A stretch of DNA of 64,000 nucleotides from Scybalousia_A sp052170555 (GCA_052170555.1 JBQNAI010000001.1:279271-343270), one strand, 5' to 3'. Positions 47,252 through 56,741 are shown, numbered from the stretch's first letter. Notes: generated by a model not told the origin, from the sequence alone. Made by a program: numbers and translations.

Positions 47252-47629
47252 TTACTCTAATGGGTGATCAAAATATTTAAAAGTATCATATATTTGTTGA
47301 TCAGAGAAGAAAAGATGTTGAGGTATATCTTTTAAGAAAATTTTTTCTTGCTCATCTCTTTCTTCCTCATTGCAAGCTAAGATACCGGATGTTATCAAAT
47401 TTAAATTTTCATCTAAGCAAGCATATTCCAAAGTGCCGTCTTCATTATTTAAAAGTGTATACCCATCCAAAGTTTCTGCCCAACTAATACGTTCATCACC
47501 CTTAATATAGAAAGTAAGTGTTTTACCGTTAGGTTGCTTTATTGTTTTAGGGCAAGGATCGGCAGGAATACCTATAGCATTGAAAAAAAATATTAGTATT
47601 AGAGTGAGTGTAATAAAAAAATTCTTCAT
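47252..47629 (-). CDS. Stand-alone propeptide-like domain of an M6 metalloprotease
   Basis: 125 residues. The signal peptide ends FNAIG or nearby. The rest (PADPCPKTIKQPNGKTLTFY, then GDERISWAETLDGYTLL) matches the N-terminal region that precedes the catalytic domain in Bacteroidota M6 (immune inhibitor A-like) peptidases. No HExxH follows: the frame ends in a normal stop, and no catalytic remnants are readable downstream (47133-47251). It is either a truncated gene or a free inhibitor-like prodomain. Confidence 0.6.
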   Translation of the reverse strand: MKNFFITLTLILIFFFNAIGIPADPCPKTIKQPNGKTLTFYIKGDERISWAETLDGYTLLNNEDGTLEYACLDENLNLITSGILACNEEERDEQEKIFLKDIPQHLFFSDQQIYDTFKYFDHPLE

Positions 47630-47706
47630 AATGACTATTCTTTTTCTAGATTATCTCAGTATGAACGACTAGGGAGATATTATATTATGTAATACTGTCA
47701 AATATT

Positions 47707-48813
47707 TTAATCGATAAATCTATTTTTCCAGTAAGGAAAAACATCTGCTAACTCACCTGAAAAATAAAAATCAAAACCTATAACCCCAAAAGTATAGACT
47801 TTATCTCCTACGGTTATGTGAGAGCCACCACATTGCGGATTTGCACTTGGTTTAGATGCAACAAAACCGACGTTAAATAAAGTAAAAAGAATATCCGGTC
47901 TATTACTAATATCGTAGCCTGCCTTTTTCCATTGATTGCGTGTCTGATGAATGATACACCCTGTATAAATATATGAGTATGTGTGGTCGTGATAGTCTAC
48001 AAGCCTCTTGATTCGTACAGAATCATTTGCAAAACCATGATAATCCAATATATGCTCGTATTTTGGTCCCATATAAAAAGGAGAGGTTCTATCCTTCAAA
48101 TGATCTTCTACCATTTTGGCGGTAAAATCCTTGATGCCATTAACACCAAAAGAAAATTGACTCTGCACACTTAGTACTTTGACTGGCCCTAAATATCGCT
48201 TAAATATCTCTCTTTTGGAATTAAACAAACGTATTTGCTCGCCAACCAAACAACCAACAATCATACGTGGCTCTACTCCACTAATTTTCGCTGCTCTATT
48301 AATAGCAGCACTATCTTTAATGATACTTTCTTTCAATGCTTGCCATTCAGGTTGATTCATCCACTCAATAGCGTTGTAATTATTATCTATTGTAGAGTAA
48401 CTACCGAAGAGGTTTTGTCCTTGTTGCAATAAAGAATGATATTTCTGGTTATTTTGCAAATACATCTCGCAGGCACTGAGCATTTGTGCGACCTGACTAT
48501 CATCTTTTGAGTTCCTAAGACCATCAAGTATCAATTTTGCATTGTGAGGATACAGTTTTCCTAGTGTTAATAATTTAATGTAATTTTGTGTTATGAATTT
48601 ACTTGTTTCGTTTTGGTTAGTTGTTAATTTCTTCTGACTTAAGGAGGCAAGATAACGATTATTCTTATCAACTAATCCACTATTTTTTGTAAATCCTAAT
48701 TCATATATTGCCCATGCTCCAAAAACTCCAATACCAAATAAAGCAAACCCGTAAACGAATATTATTCTTGCTATTTTGATTATTTTTTTTTGACAAAATT
48801 CTTTCAATTTCAT
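47707..48813 (-). CDS. Membrane-anchored protein with possible lysozyme-like domain
   Basis: 368 residues. One N-terminal membrane helix (IIFVYGFALFGIGVFGAWAIY), then a helical region and a C-terminal domain with INRAAKISGVEPRMIVGCLVGEQIRLF, where the Glu after GCLVG sits like the catalytic Glu of transglycosylases, followed by SFGVNGIKDFTA. The end (NPQCGGSHITVGDKVYTFGV) has a lone Cys. The family is not recognised with certainty; a peptidoglycan-cleaving role is a weak inference. It lies 26 bases after truB, on the same strand. Confidence 0.6.
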   Translation of the reverse strand: MKLKEFCQKKIIKIARIIFVYGFALFGIGVFGAWAIYELGFTKNSGLVDKNNRYLASLSQKKLTTNQNETSKFITQNYIKLLTLGKLYPHNAKLILDGLRNSKDDSQVAQMLSACEMYLQNNQKYHSLLQQGQNLFGSYSTIDNNYNAIEWMNQPEWQALKESIIKDSAAINRAAKISGVEPRMIVGCLVGEQIRLFNSKREIFKRYLGPVKVLSVQSQFSFGVNGIKDFTAKMVEDHLKDRTSPFYMGPKYEHILDYHGFANDSVRIKRLVDYHDHTYSYIYTGCIIHQTRNQWKKAGYDISNRPDILFTLFNVGFVASKPSANPQCGGSHITVGDKVYTFGVIGFDFYFSGELADVFPYWKNRFID

Positions 48814-48839
48814 TTGAATATAATGTTTATTGCTAAAAT

Positions 48840-49547
48840 TTAGTTCCTGATTTCACATTCCGAATTCATTATTTCCTGTTCCCATTTCTCGGGGGATAAT
48901 GCCATATTAACATTATATTCACCCACAGACTCCCTTCGTAACGAAGAAAGATAGGCTCCGGAGTTTAATTTTGTACCATAATCTCTTGCGATAGAGCGAA
49001 TGTAAGTTCCTTTTGAACATTTAATACGAAAAAACACCTCCGGGAACTCTATTTTTGTGATTTCAAAATCGTAAATATTGATTTTTTTAGATTTAATTTC
49101 TACTTCTTTACCGTCTCTTGCGTACGAAAATAAACGTTTACCATTCACCTTAACGGCAGAATACAATGGAGGAGTTTGTTCTTGTTCTCCGATAAAACTT
49201 CTTGCCACTTTCTGCAGCAAATTTTCATCAATATGGTCAGTAGGATAGGAGGTATCTTGTGGATGTTCCATATCAAAGCTTTTTGTTGTTGCTCCAATGT
49301 GGAAACTTCCTGTATATATTTTGTCCATTGATTGAAACAATTCAATTTTTTTTGTCCACTTTCCAAGACAAACAATCAGTAGACCCGTAGCTAATGGATC
49401 TAATGTCCCAGCGTGTCCTATTTTGAATTTCTTTTCACCGCTCAATTTATGTATAGCTATTTTGAGTTTTTTTACTACTTGAAATGATGTCCAAGTGTAT
49501 GGCTTGTCCACAAAGAAATAACACCCCTCTTTGATATCTATTAGCAT
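48840..49547 (-). CDS. truB: tRNA pseudouridine-55 synthase
   Basis: 235 residues. It makes pseudouridine 55 in the T loop of tRNAs. The catalytic aspartate is in KIGHAGTLDPLATGLLIV. The start has the family pattern KPYTWTSFQVVKKLK; KCSKGTYIRSIARDYG is the conserved RNA-contact segment near the C-terminus. The PUA domain is short or absent, as often in Bacteroidota. It follows uppP after 69 bases. Confidence 0.94.
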   Translation of the reverse strand: MLIDIKEGCYFFVDKPYTWTSFQVVKKLKIAIHKLSGEKKFKIGHAGTLDPLATGLLIVCLGKWTKKIELFQSMDKIYTGSFHIGATTKSFDMEHPQDTSYPTDHIDENLLQKVARSFIGEQEQTPPLYSAVKVNGKRLFSYARDGKEVEIKSKKINIYDFEITKIEFPEVFFRIKCSKGTYIRSIARDYGTKLNSGAYLSSLRRESVGEYNVNMALSPEKWEQEIMNSECEIRN

Positions 49548-49616
49548 GGTTAAATATGGTCTTATATAATTTTTATCTTTTGTGCTATATAAAGGCTATT
49601 ATAATCAATTAATTTG

Positions 49617-50474
49617 TCATCCTACAATAGACAAATTAACATTGCATAACAATAGAGCAATAATAATACCTCCTACTATTATGCGATAATAACCGAATGC
49701 CTTAAATCCATATTTTGTCAAAAAGGATACAAAAGTTTTTATTGCAAACATTGCAACAATAAAAGCAACTATGCAACCCACAATTAAAAGCATTATATTG
49801 TGTCCCGTGGCCCATGATTTGTCTTCTGCAAGTAACAATTTTATTAAATCCAACCCTGTAGCTGCTGCCATAGTTGGAACAGCCAAGAAAAAAGAAAACT
49901 CAGCGGCTTTCCTACGTGTTAATTTTTGAGACATACCTCCTACAATTGTTGCCATACTTCTTGATATACCGGGAATCATCGCTATACATTGAAACAAACC
50001 TATGTAGATGGCTTTTTTTTCCGATAATATAGTATTCTCATCTCCTTTATTAAATATTTTATCGCAAAAAAGCATAAAAATCCCTCCCATAACTAACGTT
50101 GTAGCAACAATAGGTACGTTCTCTAGGAACCGATCAATTATACCGCTTTGCTTTCCGATGAAACCTATTATGGCAGCCGGAATAAATGCTACGAACAATT
50201 TCCAATAAAAGTCCCACTTGTATAAAAATTGTTGCAAAGTTTTCGTACTTTTCGGAACAGGTGCATTATTCAGGCTAAAAAATTTTTTCCAATAAACACA
50301 TACTACTGATAAAATAGCGGCAAACTGTATGATGATTGTAAAGGCTTTAACAAATTCATCACTTGCAACTCCCATCACTCCTTGTGCTATAATCATATGA
50401 CCGGTAGAGGATACCGGTAAGAACTCCGTCAGTCCCTCAATTATTGCAATAATTATAGTTTGTATTAAAGTCAT
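49617..50474 (-). CDS. uppP: Undecaprenyl-diphosphatase
   Basis: 285 residues, an integral membrane phosphatase that recycles the lipid carrier for peptidoglycan synthesis. The two BacA/UppP motifs are present: GLTEFLPVSSTGHM (active-site Glu and Ser) and PGISRSMATIVGG. About seven helices. Part of the conserved ftsX-DUF3098-uppP-truB neighbourhood. Confidence 0.94.
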   Translation of the reverse strand: MTLIQTIIIAIIEGLTEFLPVSSTGHMIIAQGVMGVASDEFVKAFTIIIQFAAILSVVCVYWKKFFSLNNAPVPKSTKTLQQFLYKWDFYWKLFVAFIPAAIIGFIGKQSGIIDRFLENVPIVATTLVMGGIFMLFCDKIFNKGDENTILSEKKAIYIGLFQCIAMIPGISRSMATIVGGMSQKLTRRKAAEFSFFLAVPTMAAATGLDLIKLLLAEDKSWATGHNIMLLIVGCIVAFIVAMFAIKTFVSFLTKYGFKAFGYYRIIVGGIIIALLLCNVNLSIVG

Positions 50475-50550
50475 ATTTCTGTCCCTTTAAATTTCAAATC
50501 TATTACTTTGAATTCTTTTCACGAAGTATACTCATACCAAATTGTTTTTT

Positions 50551-50586
50551 AACTTTAATCAATTCTTTTCAAAAAACAATTTATTG
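50551..50586. repeat. Short copy of the AAATTCTTTT repeat
   Basis: AACTTTAATCAATTCTTTTC followed by AAAAAACAATTTATTG between uppP and the DUF3098 gene. Confidence 0.45.
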
Positions 50587-50695
50587 AAGTATCCTTTTAT
50601 CTTATTTAATTTGCCAGAACAATTCATTAATTATATTTTGCAATGAAAATAATTTAGTAATTAGTAGCTTATTTCGTTGTTCGGCACAGATAAAA

Positions 50696-50959
50696 TTATT
50701 CTTTGGTTGATTGTTTCCCTTTTCTCATGATCGCATACACCTCTACAACCAAGCCTCCTATAATAAGAATTGGGGAAATTATCAATCTTTGTGCGTTAAA
50801 TAAAGAATAATTGAAAGTATTTGGATCTTTGCTCCCCCCTCCAACTAACATGATATATCCTAACAACAATAAAAAAACTCCAATTGACATCCAAATATAA
50901 TTTTCTTTGGTAAAAGCAAACTGAAATTTAGGTTTTGAATTTTTTGATTTAATTTCCAT
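50696..50959 (-). CDS. DUF3098 membrane protein
   Basis: 87 residues with two helices. The pattern FTKENYIWMSIGVFLLLLGY then GGGSKDPNTFNYSLFNAQRL identifies the small DUF3098 family, found next to ftsX in Bacteroidota. Function unknown; the fixed position suggests a cell-envelope or division role. It starts 1 base after the ftsX stop. Confidence 0.88.
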   Translation of the reverse strand: MEIKSKNSKPKFQFAFTKENYIWMSIGVFLLLLGYIMLVGGGSKDPNTFNYSLFNAQRLIISPILIIGGLVVEVYAIMRKGKQSTKE

Positions 50960-50960
50960 T

Positions 50961-51839
50961 TTAATTATATAATTTATAACTCTTTAAATTCATGTTTTGA
51001 ATAACTGCGATATAGGAAAATAGTAATGTAAGGGCTGCTCCTAATAATATAATACCTATGGCGACTAACACATAGAAAGAGTAAAATTCAGAAAAGTCAA
51101 ACCCTTCCATAGAGGTGCTTAGCCACACTAAGAATGCGGCAGCGAATATATCAGCGAATGTACCTCCTAAAATTCCTAACCATAACCCTTTTATTAAAAA
51201 TGGACGTCTAATAAATGAAGTTTTAGCTCCTACTAATTGCATGCTGCGAATAAGTAGTTTTTTTGTCCGAATAGTTAGATTAATAGTGTGATTGATAAGT
51301 GTTATGGATATAATAATAAGAGCAACTAATATAGCAATAAAAAAATAACTTGCATTATAATACACAGCATTAATATCGTTGATTAAATCATCCCTATAAT
51401 CAACCGTATCTACGATTTCTTGTGATTCAAGGGTAGTGATAAACGATTTTATCTGTTTAACAGTAAAGTTTTCAGCTTTCAGATTAACTTGAACTGAAGC
51501 TTGATATGGGTTGAATCCATCTAGAGCGTCCAAATGTTGCTCTCCCATAACTTTATTCATCATTTTAGCTGCATCTTCTTTGGATATGTATTCAGCAGTT
51601 TTAACTAATTTGTTGCTTCTTAGCTTTTTGGTGAATTCCTTTCCTTGTTCCGAACTTGCATCATCGCTGACATAAACTGTAAATGATACTTCTTCTTTTA
51701 CTTGTGAGGAAAGATTCCATAAATGAAAAGAGATTAAGGTTATACTTGCTACCATAAAAAGAACAAGTGCAATACTAAGTATCGTAGAAAAGTTAGTAGT
51801 CAAAAGACTTTGCTTGCCGTATTTTTTATTACTTTTCAT
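50961..51839 (-). CDS. ftsX: Cell-division ABC transporter permease FtsX
   Basis: 292 residues. Topology: one N-terminal helix (STILSIALVLFMVASITLI), a large extracytoplasmic loop (about 50-165, with VSFTVYVSDDASSEQGKEF), then three helices ending in a short tail. FtsX works with FtsE to control peptidoglycan hydrolases at the division site; ftsE is not in this window. First gene of the ftsX-DUF3098-uppP-truB block. Confidence 0.92.
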   Translation of the reverse strand: MKSNKKYGKQSLLTTNFSTILSIALVLFMVASITLISFHLWNLSSQVKEEVSFTVYVSDDASSEQGKEFTKKLRSNKLVKTAEYISKEDAAKMMNKVMGEQHLDALDGFNPYQASVQVNLKAENFTVKQIKSFITTLESQEIVDTVDYRDDLINDINAVYYNASYFFIAILVALIIISITLINHTINLTIRTKKLLIRSMQLVGAKTSFIRRPFLIKGLWLGILGGTFADIFAAAFLVWLSTSMEGFDFSEFYSFYVLVAIGIILLGAALTLLFSYIAVIQNMNLKSYKLYN

Positions 51840-51907
51840 AATTTCTCCTTATTGGAATAAAATATTTTGCAAAAGTACAAAACTATAGTCAATTAACAAT
51901 AATTTTC

Positions 51908-53215
51908 TCAATTATTTAAACATTCCCTATCATTGCTTAGAAGGTATTGAGCAGTTATTCTACTTTTTTGCTCTATTAGTATTTTTCGTCCATTTATTGC
52001 CTTATTTACTGCCTCTAAAGTGTAGTGTCGTATAGTAATAAGTTGTAATCCTTCATTGTAACGAACAAAGAATTCTTCTTCTAAATCCTTCAGAACAGAG
52101 GGTAGTATATTTGGATTTTCATCGAAACATACAGAAAAACTTATTGCCGAATTTTGCATCATATTTACTCTAATTTTATGTTTTGCAAGTAAAGAAAATA
52201 TATTGGAAAGTATACTTTCTGAGGCAAAGGACAGATCCTTCGGTGTGATTGACAATAATGTCTGGTTGTCTTTAAAAATAAAATTAGGGACTATCGGATT
52301 GACATTTTGTGAATCACAGATTGTAGTGCCTCTCTCCAAAGGTTGCAAGAATGATTTGATGAATAATGGAATCTTCGCATTCTCTAAAGGTTTGATTGTT
52401 TTAGGATGAATTATTGAAGCACCGTAATAACTCAATTCTACTGCTTCCGTATAGGGCATAGTAAGTATTTTTGCTGTATTTCTTAAACGTTTGGGATCTG
52501 CATTTAGAAGCCCAGGTACGTCTTTCCAAACAGTCATACTTGTTGCATTAAGACAATGAGATAATATCGCTGCTGAGTAATCAGAACCCTCTCTTCCTAA
52601 AGTTGTTGTTAAATTTTCTTTTGTGCCTCCTACAAATCCTTGTGTTATTACTAAGTCATATTCGTCTAACAATGGAATTAGCTTACTGTTTATCTCGTTT
52701 TGAGTGTGCAGCCAGTTGATATTTGCATCTCTATAGTTATTATCAGTTTTTATTAGATTGTGAGAATATATCAATTTATTTATTACTCCTACTGAATTTA
52801 GATAATAAGAAACTATTGTGGTAGAAATTTTTTCCCCAAAAGGGACAATACTATCATATAAAAAGTTATAATCACCTGTAGGTGTTATTTGTATTTTTTG
52901 TTTCAGTTCTTCAAAGATTTCTTTTGTGATTTGAGAGAGTTCCTTTGCAAAAAGGAATTTACCATTTGAAGAATAAAATAAATTGTTGATGATTTGGTAA
53001 TGGTAGTTTTCTAAATCGTTAAATTGTTCTTCAAAAAAAAGTTTTTCTTTAAACCATTTATTTACGATATTTTCTAGTTTATTCGTTGTTTTCCCCATAG
53101 CAGAAATAACAACAACTCTTTTTTTGTTTTCTAATGACAGAATATGTTCAACATTTTTTATAGCATCAGAGCTATTTACACTTGCACCTCCAAATTTTTC
53201 TACATAAATTTTCAT
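51908..53215 (-). CDS. lysC: Aspartate kinase
   Basis: 435 residues from ATG 53215 (MKIYVEKFGGASVNSSDAIK); a longer frame to 53392 overlaps the promoter and queA. It phosphorylates aspartate, the first step to lysine, methionine and threonine. Kinase motifs: KFGGASV (ATP), VPFGEKISTTIV, TTLGREGSDYSAA and the WKDVPGLLNADP stretch. The C-terminal third is an ACT regulatory region (LLSITPKDLSFASESILS). Which end product inhibits it cannot be told from sequence. Confidence 0.9.
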   Translation of the reverse strand: MKIYVEKFGGASVNSSDAIKNVEHILSLENKKRVVVISAMGKTTNKLENIVNKWFKEKLFFEEQFNDLENYHYQIINNLFYSSNGKFLFAKELSQITKEIFEELKQKIQITPTGDYNFLYDSIVPFGEKISTTIVSYYLNSVGVINKLIYSHNLIKTDNNYRDANINWLHTQNEINSKLIPLLDEYDLVITQGFVGGTKENLTTTLGREGSDYSAAILSHCLNATSMTVWKDVPGLLNADPKRLRNTAKILTMPYTEAVELSYYGASIIHPKTIKPLENAKIPLFIKSFLQPLERGTTICDSQNVNPIVPNFIFKDNQTLLSITPKDLSFASESILSNIFSLLAKHKIRVNMMQNSAISFSVCFDENPNILPSVLKDLEEEFFVRYNEGLQLITIRHYTLEAVNKAINGRKILIEQKSRITAQYLLSNDRECLNN

Positions 53216-53234
53216 ATCTCTGATATTTGGGGGT

Positions 53235-53243
53235 GCAAAGATA
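53235..53243 (-). promoter_or_regulatory. -7 box of the aspartate kinase gene
   Basis: Reads TATCTTTGC on the minus strand, 20 bases before the ATG at 53215. Confidence 0.6.
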
Positions 53244-53366
53244 AAGAAATTTTTCACTTTATACAACCTTAATTGATGTGAATTATCAAAAAAAAATGTT
53301 TTTTTTGTAACTGATATACTAAATTGCCCAATAGTTCCGTTATGGAAACTCAAATAGTGAATATTT

Positions 53367-54422
53367 ATGAAATTATCACAATTCAAGTACAATTTACCTA
53401 GGGAGAATATAGCACTTTTCCCTTCAAAGCAAAGAGATGAATGTCGTTTAATGGTAATTCATAAGAAAGATGGAAACATTGAACACAAAATGTTTAAAGA
53501 TATAATAAATTACTTTGACGAAGGTGATTTATTTGTGATGAATGACACAAAGGTGTTCCCTGCTATATTGATAGGTAGAAAAGAAAAAACGAATGCACGT
53601 ATAGAGGTTTTTTTGTTGCGCGAAATCAATGCAAACTCTCGTCTTTGGGATATTTTGGTTGAGCCTGCCAGAAAGATAAGGATAGGAAATAAACTTTTTT
53701 TTGGAGAGAATGACGAACTGGTTGCAGAAGTGATAGATAATACTACTTCACGTGGTAGAACGTTGCGTTTCTTGTTTGATGGGAGTAATGAAGAATTTCA
53801 CAAGGTTCTCAAATCCCTAGGGACAACTCCTTTGCCAGTGGATATATTGCAACATAGATCTTTGTCGGATGATGATGCTGTTAGATACCAGACAATATTT
53901 GCCAAACAGGAAGGAGCTGTCGTTGCACCGGCTACGGGATTCCATTTTTCGAGAGAGCTGTTGAAAAGAATGGAAATAAAAGGTATTGACACAACGTACC
54001 TAACATTACATTCGGGGTTAGGTAATTTTCGCCCCATTGAAGTAGAGGATTTGACAAAACATAAGAGTGATAGCGAGGAGATGTTTATTGGCGAAGACGC
54101 TGTAGAAAAGATTAATTCAATCAAAATAGCTAAACATAAGATTTGTGCAGTTGGGACAACAACGGCAAAAGCTTTAGAAAGTGCTGCTACAATAGATGGA
54201 AAAATTAAACCCTATACTGGATGGACAAGTAAGTTTATTTTTCCCGAATATGACTTTCAGGTAGCAGATGCTATGATTTGTCAGTTCAATCGTCCTTTGT
54301 CTCCCATGTTGATAATGGCTTGTACATTCGGAGGTTACGACCTTGTTATGCATGCTTATCAGGAAGCGATCAATGAGGGATATAAGTTTTTGACGTATGG
54401 AGATGCGATGCTAATCATCTAA
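53367..54422 (+). CDS. queA: S-adenosylmethionine:tRNA ribosyltransferase-isomerase
   Basis: 351 residues. It transfers ribose from SAM to make epoxyqueuosine in tRNA anticodons. Starts MKLSQFKYNLPRENIALFPS, then DECRLMVI, GDLFVMNDTKVFPA, the VEPARKI segment and VVAPATGFHFSRELL, LHSGLGNFRPIEVEDL. All family blocks are present. It is followed after 1 base by ispD. QueA often adjoins truB in this phylum; here it is divergent from aspartate kinase instead. Confidence 0.95.
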   Translation: MKLSQFKYNLPRENIALFPSKQRDECRLMVIHKKDGNIEHKMFKDIINYFDEGDLFVMNDTKVFPAILIGRKEKTNARIEVFLLREINANSRLWDILVEPARKIRIGNKLFFGENDELVAEVIDNTTSRGRTLRFLFDGSNEEFHKVLKSLGTTPLPVDILQHRSLSDDDAVRYQTIFAKQEGAVVAPATGFHFSRELLKRMEIKGIDTTYLTLHSGLGNFRPIEVEDLTKHKSDSEEMFIGEDAVEKINSIKIAKHKICAVGTTTAKALESAATIDGKIKPYTGWTSKFIFPEYDFQVADAMICQFNRPLSPMLIMACTFGGYDLVMHAYQEAINEGYKFLTYGDAMLII

Positions 54423-54423
54423 T

Positions 54424-55125
54424 TTGAAGGATTATTTAGACTTGATAGCAAGGTATGTTGTCATATTAGCTTGTGGAAGTGGCACAAGAATGCAATCCGA
54501 AATGCCTAAGCAGTATTTACTTTTGGGTGATAAGCCCATAATTTTTCATACCATAGAAAACATTTGGCAAATAGATGCAACATATAATATGATTGTTGTG
54601 ATAAATGAAGAACATTTAGAATTATTTAATAATTTGAAAAGACAGTATGCTGTTAGCACTCCTTTTAAACTGGTTTTTGGTGGGAAGGAGAGGTATTTCT
54701 CAGTAAAAAATGCCCTTGATACCATACAAGTAGAAGACTCTTTGGTGGCAATACATGATGGCGTTAGACCTTTCGTGGATAAGGATATGTTTGAACGAAG
54801 CTTTATTTCCGCTATGATGTATGGTAATGGAATATGTGCAGTGAAATCCACAGACAGTATAAGAGTAGGGGATATGGATACTAATTATGCTGTTGATAGG
54901 AGAGAAGTTTTTATGATGCAAACGCCACAGACTTTTTTGACCAAAATGATAAAACGAGCATATCTTCAAGATTATGACATGAAATTTACAGATGATGCCT
55001 CTGTTGCTGAAAGTATGGGACAGAATATACATATAGTAGAAGGGAAAAGAGAAAATATCAAAATAACTTACCCATTTGATCTATTTATTGCTGAAAAAAT
55101 ACTTGTAAATTTACGAAACGAGTAA
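54424..55125 (+). CDS. ispD: 2-C-methyl-D-erythritol 4-phosphate cytidylyltransferase
   Basis: 233 residues at most. It makes CDP-methylerythritol in the non-mevalonate isoprenoid pathway. The nucleotide loop is ILACGSGTRMQSEMPKQYLL; VAIHDGVRPFVDK and the late TDDASVAE motif are typical. No ATG precedes the loop: candidate starts are TTG 54424 (1 base after queA) and TTG 54442 (giving LIARYVVILA), the latter closer to the usual family start. Confidence 0.92.
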   Translation: MKDYLDLIARYVVILACGSGTRMQSEMPKQYLLLGDKPIIFHTIENIWQIDATYNMIVVINEEHLELFNNLKRQYAVSTPFKLVFGGKERYFSVKNALDTIQVEDSLVAIHDGVRPFVDKDMFERSFISAMMYGNGICAVKSTDSIRVGDMDTNYAVDRREVFMMQTPQTFLTKMIKRAYLQDYDMKFTDDASVAESMGQNIHIVEGKRENIKITYPFDLFIAEKILVNLRNE

Positions 55126-55195
55126 GTGTATAAGAAGATTGGAAGGATATTTTAGAAAAGCTGAAAAATGAAATATTGAAACTTCGAAAATAAAA

Positions 55196-55295
55196 AGTCG
55201 TTTTAGAAAATTCTTTTCGAAAAAGAATTTTCTAATGTCAAGAAATAATTTGCTGATGTGGGATTTTAATTTTCTAATGAGAAAATTGTTGCAGA
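55196..55295. repeat. Intergenic repeat with AGAAAATTCTTTT palindrome
   Basis: AGAAAATTCTTTTC / GAAAAAGAATTTTCT at about 55205-55232, then TGTCAAGAAATAATTTGCTG and ATGTGGGATTTTAATTTTCT. It lies between ispD and the kinase gene and ends just before the ATG at 55300. Confidence 0.65.
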
Positions 55296-55299
55296 TAAT

Positions 55300-56703
55300 A
55301 TGAAAAAAGAGATATCGGAATTGTTTAAAAAAACATTTGGAGAGGAGATAGAAATCATTGAAAAGGTATCTGCCACGGGGAGTAATAGACAATATTTTCG
55401 TCTTGTTTCTGAAAATCATCATTGTATAGGTACTTACAATCCTGATTTTAAAGAAAACCGTGCATTTATTTCGTATGCAAAGCAGTTTATGGAACACAAT
55501 GTCAATGTTCCACAAATTTATGCAGAGGATTTAGCAAATAATGTTTATTTGCAGCAGGATTTGGGAGACGAAAATTTATTTGACTTTTTGCAATCACATA
55601 CACTACAAAACATTTTGCCTTATTTCACAAGGGTTATGGAGAGTATTGCTAAAATACAAGCAATTCAAGATTTTGATTATACGGAAGCTTACCCTACCCA
55701 AGTATTTGATAGACAGAGCATGTTGTGGGATTGTAATTATTTTAAATACTACTTTCTTAAATTCTTCGATATACAGTTTGATGAACGATTATTAGAGAAC
55801 GATTTTAATACTTTCATAGATTATTTATTGTCCTGTAATTGCAATTACTTTGTTCATCGTGATTTCATTCCAAGAAATATTATGCTTTTTAATGATGAGT
55901 TATATTTTATTGATTTTCAGGGAGGTAGAAAGGGGAGTTTGTATTATGATATAGCATCTTTTTTATTCAATTCCAAGACGAATTTGGATAAATTTACCAG
56001 AGAATATCTTTTTGACATATATTTGAGTGCTATTTCCAAATATACCCAGATCAACGTCAAAGAAAGTACTGACTATTTTTATGCTTACGTTTACATGAGA
56101 TTGATTCAAAATATGGGTGCATATGGATTTAGAGGTATTTATGAAAAAAAGAAAGCTTTTGTCAGGAGTATTCCTTTTGCGTTGAAGAATTTACAGTTTT
56201 TGATAGAAAATATCCCTTTGAAAATTACCGTTCCTCACCTCATGTCTTGTTTTTTGCAAGTTGTAAACAATAAGAAAATAACTGATGTAGTTAAAGAGAA
56301 CAAATTAACCGTGACAATAAAAAGTTTTTCTTACAAAAGAGGCTACCCTTATGATGCTACTGGTAATGGAGGGGGCTTTGTGTTTGACTGCCGTGCATTA
56401 CCTAATCCGGGTAGAGAAGAAAAATTTCGACAAATGACAGGTTTGGATGAAGAAGTTCAGCAATATTTAGAACGATATGAGGAAGTGGAGGAGTTTTTTA
56501 GTAATGCAATGAATTTAATTCGTCAAAATATTGATAACTATTTAAAAAGAGATTTTTCAAATTTGAGTATATACTTCGGGTGTACAGGAGGGCGGCACAG
56601 AAGTGTATATTTCGCTCAGAGATGTGCAGAAGAATTGTTGCAAAATATTGATTTAAACATCTTTATTGAACATACTGAACAAAATATTCAAAAAAAACTC
56701 TGA
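55300..56703 (+). CDS. APH-type sugar kinase fused to a RapZ C-terminal-like domain
   Basis: 467 residues. The N-terminal 330 residues are an aminoglycoside-phosphotransferase fold: SATGSNRQYFRL, the Brenner motif FVHRDFIPRNIML (catalytic Asp) and the metal motif YFIDFQGG. The C-terminal about 125 residues match the C-terminal domain of RapZ (FSYKRGYPYDATGNGGGFVF, DCRALPNPGR, YFGCTGGRHRSVYFA), which binds amino-sugar phosphates. In related bacteria AmgK-type kinases act on cell-wall amino sugars, so a role in muropeptide recycling is plausible but inferred. Confidence 0.82.
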   Translation: MKKEISELFKKTFGEEIEIIEKVSATGSNRQYFRLVSENHHCIGTYNPDFKENRAFISYAKQFMEHNVNVPQIYAEDLANNVYLQQDLGDENLFDFLQSHTLQNILPYFTRVMESIAKIQAIQDFDYTEAYPTQVFDRQSMLWDCNYFKYYFLKFFDIQFDERLLENDFNTFIDYLLSCNCNYFVHRDFIPRNIMLFNDELYFIDFQGGRKGSLYYDIASFLFNSKTNLDKFTREYLFDIYLSAISKYTQINVKESTDYFYAYVYMRLIQNMGAYGFRGIYEKKKAFVRSIPFALKNLQFLIENIPLKITVPHLMSCFLQVVNNKKITDVVKENKLTVTIKSFSYKRGYPYDATGNGGGFVFDCRALPNPGREEKFRQMTGLDEEVQQYLERYEEVEEFFSNAMNLIRQNIDNYLKRDFSNLSIYFGCTGGRHRSVYFAQRCAEELLQNIDLNIFIEHTEQNIQKKL

Positions 56704-56710
56704 TAAATTA

Positions 56711-56741
56711 TTGTTTTTTCGTTGAAATACTTTACTTTTGC
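56711..56741 (+). promoter_or_regulatory. Promoter upstream of the 213-residue protein gene
   Basis: TTG at 56711-56713 and TACTTTTGC at 56733-56741, 19 bases apart. Confidence 0.6.

Noticed and set aside
54546..55515. Several minus-strand ORFs of 100-134 residues opposite ispD and the kinase gene
   Set aside because: They are antisense to clearly conserved genes and lack any domain.
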